In this document: positions 1 to 5,391 of the stretch, piece after piece
How positions within the stretch are numbered: position 1 is the first letter of the stretch
Layout: the number at the start of each line of letters is the position of its first letter
Program-made: the position numbers and the translations under genes
Notes under the pieces: generated by a model
The model's database searches: none
The model's input: the letters and a program-made list of their open reading frames with translations, nothing else
What the model was told of the DNA's origin: nothing
Assembly (NCBI GenBank): GCA_900313405.1
Contig: OMQY01000306.1
Location: 1-5,391, forward strand
Direction: 5' to 3'
DNA: 5,391 nucleotides
Source of the DNA: an uncultured Eubacteriales bacterium
GTDB taxonomy: Bacteria; Bacillota_A; Clostridia; Saccharofermentanales; Saccharofermentanaceae

Positions 1-1284
1 ATCCGGCCAGTGATCCTTGATGAGCATGGCATGCTTAGCTGTGTACATGCAGCATACCTTGGAGCAGTAAGGCTTACCCTTCTCGTCACTGTCGCATCTG
101 GAACCTACGCACTGGATAAATACGATCTCCTTGGGCTGCTTATGGTCGCTCATCCTCTCGAGATGACCGCCCGTAGGACCTGCAGCGTTCATCAGACGCT
201 CGAGCTCGATCGATGTAATGACATCGGGAGACTCGTTATATGCATACTCGCCGAACTTATCAAGATTGATGATGTCAAAACCTGTGGCAACGACGATCGC
301 ACCATACTTAACTGTTACGATCTCGTCCTGCTGCTCGTAATCAACTGCCTTGGAAGGACAGATCTTGGCACAGACGCCGCACTTACCCGTCTTGAAATAT
401 GTGCAGTTCTCACGGTCGATAACAGGTACTGCAGGAACAGCCTGAGCGAACGGCATATAGATCGCGGGCCTGTTCTTAAGTCCTCTGTCGAACTCGCTGG
501 GGATGTTGCCGATCTTGCCGAGAGGGCACTTGGTGCTGCACTCGCCGCATCCGGTACACTTGTCGAAGTCGATCGATCTTGCCTTCTTACGGATATCTAC
601 GTCGAAGTTACCTACATAACCCGACACCTTCTCCACCTCGGAATATGTGTAGAGAGTGATATTGGGGTGCTGGTTGACCTCAACCATCTTAGGCGTGAGG
701 ATACAGGAAGCGCAGTCGAGAGTCGGGAAAGTCTTATCGAACTGGCTCATCCTTCCTCCGATGGAGGGTTCCTTCTCGACGATATCTACCTGATAACCCG
801 CATCAGCGATATCGAGAGCTGTCTGGATACCGGCGATACCGCCGCCGATAACAAGTGCTCTCTTGGTAACAGGGCTCTCGCCTTCCTTGAGCGGGGTATT
901 GAGGTTTACCTTGGCGATGGCGGCTCTGGCAAGGATAACGGCCTTCTTTGTAGCCTCTTCCTTATCCTTGTGGATCCAGGAGCACTGCTCGCGGATATTG
1001 GCAACCTCGACCATATAGGGGTTCATGCCGGCCTTCTCGGCGCAGGCTCTGAAAGTCTTCTCGTGCATACGGGGAGAACATGAGCAGATAACGAGACCTG
1101 TGAGTCCATACTCCTTGATGGCCTCGATGATCTTCTCCTGACCTGCCTCGGAACACATATACATGTAGTCATCGGCGTAGACAACACCGGGCTCGAAGCG
1201 GACGAGCTCGACTACCTTCTTAACATCTACCGTCGCAGCGATATTGGTACCGCAGTGACAGACAAATACACCTATCTTCTGCAT
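1..1284 (-). CDS. hdrA: Heterodisulfide reductase subunit A (HdrA), 3' end missing
   Basis: Flavin and iron-sulfur subunit of a cytoplasmic heterodisulfide-reductase-type complex; in characterised relatives its FAD splits electron pairs between ferredoxin and HdrB. It starts at ATG 1284, 6 nt after an AGGAGG, and 428 codons are visible before the left edge; methanogen HdrA is about 650 residues, so roughly the last third is absent. The N-terminal domain has the family signatures VCHCG (9-12), YMCSEAGQ (42-49), CSCSPRMHEKTFR (67-79) and REQCSW (98-103). An FAD-binding GGGIAG (147-152) is followed by FPTLDCASCILTPKM (186-200). An inserted ferredoxin-like module has two cysteine sets: C243, C246, C249, C253 and C294, C302, C305, C309. 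A CVGSRCD stretch (392-398) and YCSKVCCMYTAKHA (406-419) match HdrA. It is the last visible gene of hdrBCA. All lysines use AAG, consistent with strong expression. Family identity is sure; the bifurcation partner is not visible. Confidence 0.95.
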   Translation of the reverse strand, partial: MQKIGVFVCHCGTNIAATVDVKKVVELVRFEPGVVYADDYMYMCSEAGQEKIIEAIKEYGLTGLVICSCSPRMHEKTFRACAEKAGMNPYMVEVANIREQCSWIHKDKEEATKKAVILARAAIAKVNLNTPLKEGESPVTKRALVIGGGIAGIQTALDIADAGYQVDIVEKEPSIGGRMSQFDKTFPTLDCASCILTPKMVEVNQHPNITLYTYSEVEKVSGYVGNFDVDIRKKARSIDFDKCTGCGECSTKCPLGKIGNIPSEFDRGLKNRPAIYMPFAQAVPAVPVIDRENCTYFKTGKCGVCAKICPSKAVDYEQQDEIVTVKYGAIVVATGFDIINLDKFGEYAYNESPDVITSIELERLMNAAGPTGGHLERMSDHKQPKEIVFIQCVGSRCDSDEKGKPYCSKVCCMYTAKHAMLIKDHWPD

Positions 1285-1287
1285 ATC

Positions 1288-1677
1288 TTACCTCCTGTAC
1301 CTGCGGAATGCGCTTACGAGAAGCTGCTGAGGAGTCTCGGGATCAAGAAGAGCCGGGATCTCGTCAGGCTGGAGATAATCTCCTTCTCTCTGACGCTCTA
1401 CGATCTGGCGAGCTGCATCTACGAGCTTGCCGGGCTGAACGTCTCTGGGGCATCTCTCGATACATGCAAAGCAAGACAGGCATTTCCATGCTGCCTTGGA
1501 CTCAACGAGCTCATCGATGTCGCCTCTTATGATGTAGGAAGCGAACTGATGGGGCTTGATGTCCATCTCATTGTATGAAGGGCATGAAGCGGAGCACTTA
1601 CCGCATCTCATGCACTTATAGGGATCGCTTCCGCTGATATCCTTGATAAGCTGAACCTGTTTCTCGACATTAGCCAT
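1288..1677 (-). CDS. hdrC: Heterodisulfide reductase subunit C (HdrC)
   Basis: Small iron-sulfur subunit that passes electrons from HdrA to HdrB. The 129-residue protein has two classical [4Fe-4S] binding sets: CMRCGKCSASCP (C22, C25, C28, C32) and CLSCFACIERCP (C66, C69, C72, C76), in the spacing expected of HdrC, with no membrane segment. It is shorter than methanogen HdrC (about 185), mainly at the C-terminus, as I would expect for a bacterial form. The start is ambiguous. The AGGAGG at 1688-1693 lies 10 nt before ATG 1677 and 4 nt before an in-frame GTG at 1683, which would give 131 residues and a GTGA overlap with the hdrB stop. I chose the ATG, but hdrB itself uses a 4-nt spacing, so GTG remains possible. 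The stop TAA is 3 nt from the hdrA start, and the hdrA ribosome binding site lies inside the hdrC 3' end, indicating translational coupling. Confidence 0.92.
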   Translation of the reverse strand: MANVEKQVQLIKDISGSDPYKCMRCGKCSASCPSYNEMDIKPHQFASYIIRGDIDELVESKAAWKCLSCFACIERCPRDVQPGKLVDAARQIVERQREGDYLQPDEIPALLDPETPQQLLVSAFRRYRR

Positions 1678-1679
1678 AC

Positions 1680-2471
1680 TCACGCTTCCTCCTTTACTCC
1701 GAGTGCCTCTGCGAGGAGCTCGGTGAAATAGTAAACGGGAACCTTCGTATCCGCATCAGACTTATTGAGGTTATACATGCACAGAGGACATGCGGTGATA
1801 AGGCACTCAGCGCCGAATCCCGTGCTGTCTTCGAAGATCTGAGCTGTTCTGCTCTTTGTGAACTCGGGGTCCTTAAGAGCCGTATAACCGCCGCAGCACT
1901 CATTTCTCATGGAGTAGATAACGGGAGTACCGCCTAATGCTCTGATGAAGTCTTCCATGATCTTGGGGTTCTCGGGATCGTCAAACTCAAGTATCTTGCC
2001 GGGACGGAGCGTCAGGCATCCGTAATAGGCACCGATCTTCCTGTCCGTGAGAGGATTGACTACCTTCTTGGCGAGTTCATCGAATCCGATGACATCTCTG
2101 ATGACTTCGAGGAAATGGAGCACCTTCGTCTCTCCGGAATAAGGTGTCTCAAGATCCATGTAATTGTTAGCACGATTCCTGATGTCTTCAACGTTTCTCA
2201 TATCATCGTTGACACGCTTGAGAACGTGGTGACATGCAGAACAGAGTGTGATCAGATCCTGACCCTGCTCCTTGGCATAGTTAAGAGCTCTTACCGATGC
2301 GAGCTTAGTGGCTATCTCATCGGAACCCAGAGGATAGACGCCGCCGCAGCACTGCCACTCGGGGATCTCCTCCATCTCAAAGCCAAGAGCTTCGGCAGAT
2401 CTTCTGGCATAGATATCCAGATCCTGCGCCTTGTTCTTCAGGGTGCAACCGGGGTAATAACTGAATTTCAT
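1680..2471 (-). CDS. hdrB: Heterodisulfide reductase subunit B (HdrB)
   Basis: Catalytic disulfide-reducing subunit of the Hdr complex. The 263-residue protein contains two complete cysteine-rich CCG domains. The first has C9, C41-C42-G43, C77 and C80 (YYPGC, QCCGG, CSAC); the second has C152, C192-C193-G194, C228 and C231 (YYGCLTLRP, ECCGG, CPLC). In methanogen HdrB these motifs bind two noncubane [4Fe-4S] clusters that cleave CoM-S-S-CoB; all ten cysteines are present here, so redox chemistry is probably retained. A methanogen-type substrate is unlikely in this bacterial context and the real disulfide is unknown. The start is ATG 2471, 4 nt after GGGAGG, and gives the family-typical MKFSYYPGC N-terminus. 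The reading frame stays open to an ATG at 2567, but those 32 extra residues lie in leader DNA and do not resemble HdrB. First gene of hdrBCA. A CCG-domain protein of another family (GlpC, LutA) is disfavoured by the adjacent hdrC and hdrA. Confidence 0.95.
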   Translation of the reverse strand: MKFSYYPGCTLKNKAQDLDIYARRSAEALGFEMEEIPEWQCCGGVYPLGSDEIATKLASVRALNYAKEQGQDLITLCSACHHVLKRVNDDMRNVEDIRNRANNYMDLETPYSGETKVLHFLEVIRDVIGFDELAKKVVNPLTDRKIGAYYGCLTLRPGKILEFDDPENPKIMEDFIRALGGTPVIYSMRNECCGGYTALKDPEFTKSRTAQIFEDSTGFGAECLITACPLCMYNLNKSDADTKVPVYYFTELLAEALGVKEEA

Positions 2472-2475
2472 AGTT

Positions 2476-2481
2476 CCTCCC
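2476..2481 (-). promoter_or_regulatory. Ribosome binding site of hdrB
   Basis: GGGAGG on the minus strand, 4 nt before ATG 2471. It decides the hdrB start: the in-frame ATG at 2483 overlaps this site and the ATG at 2567 has no comparable site. A short hairpin-forming dyad (2482-2494) abuts it directly. Confidence 0.8.
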
Positions 2482-2494
2482 ATTACTGCGTAAT
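2482..2494. repeat. 13-bp dyad abutting the hdrB ribosome binding site
   Basis: A perfect inverted repeat, ATTAC-TGC-GTAAT on the plus strand, ends one base before the hdrB Shine-Dalgarno sequence. It could be an operator half-turn site or a small mRNA hairpin with a 3-nt loop. It resembles a second dyad at 2609-2623 (ATAAC-N3-GTTAT). Function is inferred only; short dyads of this size occur by chance. Confidence 0.35.
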
Positions 2495-2608
2495 ACCTGT
2501 TAGGCTCATTGTCATTCTGCCGGGGATGCCGTATTTGCATGGTCAGACAGATTGAGCCGTATATCAATTTACCACATTTTTCAGGGTATTTGGATAAGCC
2601 CGATTATT

Positions 2609-2623
2609 TATAACACCGTTATA
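2609..2623. repeat. 15-bp dyad in the hdr leader
   Basis: A perfect inverted repeat TATAAC-ACC-GTTATA lies about 140 bp upstream of the hdrB start and just past the terminator-like hairpin, where a promoter for hdrBCA would be expected. The arms do not fit the Rex, FNR/Crp or PerR consensus as I know them. It may be an operator for an unidentified regulator, or only AT-rich leader DNA. Confidence 0.35.
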
Positions 2624-2636
2624 TTTTAAGCATTTG

Positions 2637-2680
2637 AAAACCCCGTCGATTTTACGCTCATAAACGGCTCAGGGACGGGG
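2637..2680 (-). terminator. Possible intrinsic terminator after the diguanylate cyclase gene
   Basis: Reading the minus strand, CCCCGTC (2680-2674) pairs with GACGGGG (2647-2641) and is followed by TTTTC. The 7-bp GC-rich stem lies about 40 nt after the cyclase stop codon. The loop is long, about 26 nt, with a possible inner TTTA/TAAA pairing, and the T tract is only four bases, so termination may be partial. A CATTTG/CAAATG pair flanks the stem (2631-2636 and 2681-2686). If it works, hdrBCA needs its own promoter in 2472-2640, where I see no convincing -35/-10 pair. Confidence 0.45.
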
Positions 2681-2719
2681 CAAATGATTTTCAGATTTGA
2701 CGGGAAGGACAACAAAACG

Positions 2720-5047
2720 TCACCCCTGAAGCGGATCCCTGTACGTCCCTCTGCCCTTCTTCTTTGCCTTCTTCTCGGCGTAGAGCTTCTCGTCAGCCTT
2801 CTCGAGGATGACATAGATATCTTCATCCGGTCCGCAGATAAACTCGTGTACGCCGACGCTCATCTCGATGGGATACGGCTTGCCGGCATTCTTATTATGC
2901 CGCTTGGTTATATCAGTAATACGCTTCTTGATCTTCTCCTCATATTCGGGGATACCGACTATGGCACAGGCGACGAACTCGTCACCGCCGAACCGTCCGA
3001 TGATATCGGTATGTCTGAAAGCATCATTCAGGATCGCGGCTATCTCCCTGAGCGCGAAGTCGCCTTCGTCATGACCGTAAACATCATTGATCATCTTAAG
3101 ATCATCCATATCCGCATAGCACACGAGAGCATTCTTGCCGAGATTCTCGGGAGCACTGATTATACGTCTGGAGTGCTCAAGGAATCCTCTCCTGTTATAG
3201 AGCCCCGTGAGCTCGTCCGACTTGGACTGAACACTCAAGGTCTTGTTATCCCGCTTGAACTGCTCGAGCGATTCTTCAAGGTTACGTCTGAGAGTGCCTT
3301 CCTCCTCGAGCATGTTGATGATCCTGAGCGATATCGATATCTGGAGAGCTACGGGCGTTACACTCGCAAGGGAACCTGTATCAAGTTCATTTACGAGTAT
3401 GCCATAGAGATCCTCACCGACGAACAAGGGCGATGCGACCATCGTAAGACGTCTGTCCTTCTTGATATGCTCATTGGTCATTATCTGCTCGGTCCTTATC
3501 AGTTCCTGTTCCTCGAGCATCCGGATCAGGCCGTCCTCATCCTTGTATGCCTTAAGAAGGATACTCTTAGGGAGCTTCCATTCGCTGCCCTTCGGATTGT
3601 TGATAACGGACTGGAATGCGTACAGATACGAACGTCTGATACCTACCATGTCAAAGCCGTAGAGAAGACGGTGGTACTGTATGTCGGGGTTGCCGGCAGT
3701 CATAAGAAGTCCGCTCTGAACATTACCGATGTGCGATATCCTCTCAAGCCTCTCCCTGTTTCCCGAAAGGACTGACAGGCCGACATCCGACAGCCTTCTG
3801 TAGAACTCGGCGAAAAGCTCAGCGAGCCTTACTCTGCTATCCGCATCACTAACCTCGGAAGAAGCACGGAACTTTAACGTCTGAAGAACATTATAGAGGC
3901 GTTCCGGTGTCGTGTAGCTCAGAACGGGATACTTGAATACCTCACCGAATGAATGGGCAAGATCGTCACATCTGCCATCGGGCAACCCGTCGGCAATGGC
4001 AGCCAGAAGTGCATGATGGAATGTCGCCATCTCATTCTTGATGAGCTTCAGTGTCTGATCATCACTATAGACACCGAAGATATAATGCTCTGCCGCCGAA
4101 GCGAACAATGCACTGTTGTGTATCTGATCTCCTTTGATCTTAAGATGCTCCACCATATCTTCGAGGTTAAGTCCGTCGCATCCGCATGAAGATCTCTGGA
4201 CCAGGAACGTGTCGACCTTAAAGTCGTCCGCCTCGGTATTATTGATGATCTCTTCAGCGTGAAGTACGGCATTATAGACAAGTTCGGCGGAACTGGCTTC
4301 TATCGTCGTCAGCTTCGGTGATAGTTCGATCGAACACGGATCATTATCGAATCCGGCAACCATGATGTCCTCGCCCGGGACTATGCCGCGGGACAGCATC
4401 GCACGATAGCCGCCGACTGCCATCGAGTCATTAGCAAAGAGGATCGCATCAAGATCGTGATTCCTGTCGAGGAGATCGCCGACTACATCGTCACTCATCT
4501 CAGTGAAGTCACCCTCGACTATACGGGCTTCGTTGATCTCGGCCCCGAGTTCGTTCATGGCATCACGGAAAGCCTGAAGTCTCTCTACGGCATCCGAATT
4601 CGTCATAGGACCGCTTACATAGCCGATATGCCCGGCATTATGTTTCTCGATCAGGTGCTTAAGTGCCCTCTTCGTACCGGACACATTATCGAAGGTGAAT
4701 GATCTGAAGCCGTCAGACTTCATAAAGAGCGTTACTATCGGAACATGAGGCAGGCTGTTAAGGAACTCCTTCTGAAGCTGCTTGCTCGCACGGCTTCCTA
4801 TGCTGCCTAAGAGAACATAAAGAACATCGATATTGGTCTCATTGGCCAGGGTATAGATCGTGTTGTATTGGTGATCGTACTCCTTGTTCCCTATCCTCGG
4901 ATCGGGCTCACCGATATAGTGCCCCGGGAAGATAAAGAGATTCGCTCCGAGTGCTTTGGAACCGAGTTCTGCTCCTCTACACGCAGATGCGGCAAAGTGA
5001 TTGTTGATGTCGTCGACCAGTAATCCGATATTGAGTCTTCTGTCCAT
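2720..5047 (-). CDS. Diguanylate cyclase with LacI-type ligand-binding sensor
   Basis: Makes c-di-GMP from two GTP, probably gated by a small ligand. The 775-residue protein has a LacI/periplasmic-binding-protein-like core at about 5-290: IGLLVDDINN near the start, FDNVSGTKRALKHLI (119-133), IGYVSGP (141-147), FANDSMAVGGYRAML (204-218) and AGFDNDP (231-237). There is no helix-turn-helix before it and no signal peptide or membrane segment, so it should sense in the cytoplasm. Residues 295-535 are unassigned; 535-580 look GAF-like (ASPLFVGEDLYGILVNEL). A coiled coil (578-606) leads to the GGDEF domain (608-770): DELTGLYNRRGF, metal-binding D646 in DMDDLKMIND, and active site GGDEF 687-691. The I-site RHTD (678-681) sits five residues before GGDEF, so product inhibition is expected. 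No EAL domain. Start ATG 5047 was chosen because GGAGG lies 6 nt upstream; the ATG at 5062 precedes that site. It stands alone between two intergenic regions. Confidence 0.93.
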   Translation of the reverse strand: MDRRLNIGLLVDDINNHFAASACRGAELGSKALGANLFIFPGHYIGEPDPRIGNKEYDHQYNTIYTLANETNIDVLYVLLGSIGSRASKQLQKEFLNSLPHVPIVTLFMKSDGFRSFTFDNVSGTKRALKHLIEKHNAGHIGYVSGPMTNSDAVERLQAFRDAMNELGAEINEARIVEGDFTEMSDDVVGDLLDRNHDLDAILFANDSMAVGGYRAMLSRGIVPGEDIMVAGFDNDPCSIELSPKLTTIEASSAELVYNAVLHAEEIINNTEADDFKVDTFLVQRSSCGCDGLNLEDMVEHLKIKGDQIHNSALFASAAEHYIFGVYSDDQTLKLIKNEMATFHHALLAAIADGLPDGRCDDLAHSFGEVFKYPVLSYTTPERLYNVLQTLKFRASSEVSDADSRVRLAELFAEFYRRLSDVGLSVLSGNRERLERISHIGNVQSGLLMTAGNPDIQYHRLLYGFDMVGIRRSYLYAFQSVINNPKGSEWKLPKSILLKAYKDEDGLIRMLEEQELIRTEQIMTNEHIKKDRRLTMVASPLFVGEDLYGILVNELDTGSLASVTPVALQISISLRIINMLEEEGTLRRNLEESLEQFKRDNKTLSVQSKSDELTGLYNRRGFLEHSRRIISAPENLGKNALVCYADMDDLKMINDVYGHDEGDFALREIAAILNDAFRHTDIIGRFGGDEFVACAIVGIPEYEEKIKKRITDITKRHNKNAGKPYPIEMSVGVHEFICGPDEDIYVILEKADEKLYAEKKAKKKGRGTYRDPLQG

Positions 5048-5053
5048 AAAAGA

Positions 5054-5058
5054 CCTCC
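5054..5058 (-). promoter_or_regulatory. Ribosome binding site deciding the cyclase start
   Basis: GGAGG on the minus strand, 6 nt before ATG 5047. The longer reading frame from ATG 5062 would place this site inside the coding sequence and has no Shine-Dalgarno sequence of its own, so the protein should begin MDRRLNIG rather than MRRSFMDRR. Confidence 0.8.
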
Positions 5059-5063
5059 GCATC

Positions 5064-5109
5064 TTATGTCACTTTATATTTTAATGCCTTGACGCGGATT
5101 TGGACATAA
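5064..5109. repeat. 7-bp inverted repeat bracketing the cyclase promoter
   Basis: TTATGTC (5064-5070) and GACATAA (5103-5109) are perfect inverted copies with arm centres 39 bp apart. On the minus strand one arm overlaps the candidate -35 box and the other sits just beyond the expected transcription start. This would suit a repressor bridging two half-sites, but a 7-bp match in about 110 bp is not rare by chance. Confidence 0.3.
5078..5106 (-). promoter_or_regulatory. Candidate sigma-70-type promoter for the cyclase gene
   Basis: On the minus strand TGTCCA (5106-5101, three of six matches to the -35 consensus) is followed after 17 nt by TAAAAT (5083-5078, five of six to the -10). Transcription would begin near 5071, giving a leader of about 24 nt that includes the ribosome binding site. 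The spacing is ideal but the -35 is weak, and a shifted -10 (TATAAA) is possible. Confidence 0.35.
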
Positions 5110-5146
5110 CAAAAATATTAAAAACCTAAGAATTTTCGATATGAAT

Positions 5147-5164
5147 TTGACAGAAACGTGTCAA
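5147..5164. repeat. 18-bp dyad over the stop codon of the upstream gene
   Basis: TTGACA-GAAACG-TGTCAA is a perfect 6-6-6 inverted repeat containing the TGA stop (5163-5161, minus strand) of the partial upstream gene. With one bulged base the arms extend to AATT on each side. In RNA it would form a stem with a 6-nt loop; the run of T after it begins only about 20 nt later, so it is not a classical terminator. It may be an operator or an mRNA 3'-end structure. Confidence 0.4.
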
Positions 5165-5391
5165 TTGAACTTATAGATCTTCTGCATGAGCCTGTAACTC
5201 AAAGAGCCGACCTTGATACCGAGGCTGCCCTTGAAGTTGGTGAACGTAACCAGGAGCTGCCCCTTGAGCTTCGAATAGAGCTCAGGATCCGTGTTCTGAC
5301 AGTATTCCCACAATTCGTCACGCTTCTTGAGAGACTCATCGGAGCCTTCGGTGATCAGCAGAGCCGAACATACGGTGTACATCATTCCGAG
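5161..5391 (-). CDS. C-terminal fragment of unidentified protein, possibly a family 2 glycosyltransferase
   Basis: Only the last 76 residues are in the window; the start lies beyond the right edge and the gene ends at TGA 5163-5161. The fragment begins LGMMYTVCSALLI, continues with a charged segment containing LWEYCQNTDPELYSKLKGQ, and ends SYRLMQKIYKFN. The LW-Y ... D-LY-KL pattern with a short basic tail ending in a Y/F-x-N resembles, from memory, the C-termini of some clostridial family 2 glycosyltransferases, but no catalytic motif is visible, so this is a guess. No signal sequence or clear membrane helix can be judged from this part. Reading-frame continuity to the edge, lysine written mainly as AAG and common strand with the cyclase support a real gene. 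It is 113 bp from the cyclase start and is probably a separate transcript. Confidence 0.6.
   Translation of the reverse strand, partial: LGMMYTVCSALLITEGSDESLKKRDELWEYCQNTDPELYSKLKGQLLVTFTNFKGSLGIKVGSLSYRLMQKIYKFN

Noticed and set aside
10..1083. Plus-strand reading frame of 357 codons
   Set aside because: It is antisense to hdrA, whose conserved cysteine and FAD motifs are unmistakable. The open antisense frame follows from biased codon use, and the product resembles no family I know.
2531..2566. TTGATA followed by GACCAT after 17 nt as an hdrB promoter (minus strand)
   Set aside because: The -10 matches only three of six consensus bases, and no other pairing in 2472-2640 is better, so I did not list a promoter.
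2472..2567. N-terminal extension of HdrB to ATG 2567
   Set aside because: The 32 added residues are unlike HdrB N-termini, which begin close to the YYPGC motif, and the strong GGGAGG site sits just before ATG 2471.
2472..2719. c-di-GMP (GEMM) riboswitch in the hdrB leader
   Set aside because: The leader lies next to a cyclase gene, so I looked for the conserved GEMM core sequence, and it is not present on the minus strand.
2684..3775. Plus-strand reading frame of 363 codons
   Set aside because: It is antisense to the GGDEF and GAF-like part of the cyclase gene, lacks a convincing ribosome binding site, and its translation shows no recognisable domain.
5147..5175. Plus-strand TTGACA at 5147 with TTATAG as an antisense promoter
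   Set aside because: The -35 is perfect but it is an arm of the dyad, the -10 is poor at 18-nt spacing, and transcription would run into the 3' end of a minus-strand gene.
1..5391. CRISPR array, tRNA, rRNA or insertion sequence
   Set aside because: No regularly spaced direct repeats, cloverleaf-like segments, rRNA-like sequence or transposase motifs were seen on either strand.

Overview
The window looks like a chromosomal piece from a bacterium of the Firmicutes/Clostridia type. The evidence is strong AGGAGG-type ribosome binding sites before every gene, a LacI-core/GGDEF sensor architecture common in that group, and an anaerobic heterodisulfide-reductase (Hdr) operon. Coding sequence is moderate in GC and intergenic DNA is AT-rich. 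Lysine is written almost only as AAG; all of the roughly 37 lysines in the visible HdrA are AAG. I cannot name the genus. Every convincing gene is on the minus strand, so transcription runs from high to low coordinates.

Layout in transcription order: (1) 5391-5161, the last 76 residues of a gene entering from outside the window, possibly the C-terminus of a family 2 glycosyltransferase (weak call). (2) 5160-5048, an intergenic region with an 18-bp dyad over the upstream gene's stop codon, a candidate promoter, and a 7-bp inverted repeat whose arms bracket that promoter. (3) 5047-2720, a 775-residue cytoplasmic diguanylate cyclase with an N-terminal LacI-type ligand-binding core (no helix-turn-helix), a middle region ending in a GAF-like segment, a short coiled coil, and a GGDEF domain with intact active site and c-di-GMP inhibition site. 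(4) 2719-2472, a 248-bp intergenic region with a terminator-like hairpin and two short, similar dyads. (5) 2471-1, hdrB, hdrC and hdrA, tightly packed and probably translationally coupled; hdrA runs off the left edge with 428 codons visible.

The three Hdr proteins should form one cytoplasmic complex. HdrA carries FAD and ferredoxin-type clusters and is the expected site of flavin-based electron bifurcation. HdrC relays electrons through two [4Fe-4S] clusters. HdrB carries two cysteine-rich CCG motifs that in the methanogen enzyme bind noncubane clusters and reduce a disulfide. The electron-donor partner (MvhD, FlxABCD, a hydrogenase, MetFV or other) is not in the window and is probably encoded further left. 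The true disulfide substrate cannot be read from this sequence. The cyclase is a separate signalling gene that would make c-di-GMP in response to a small, probably sugar-like ligand. Nothing in the sequence proves a functional link to the Hdr operon beyond adjacency and shared strand.
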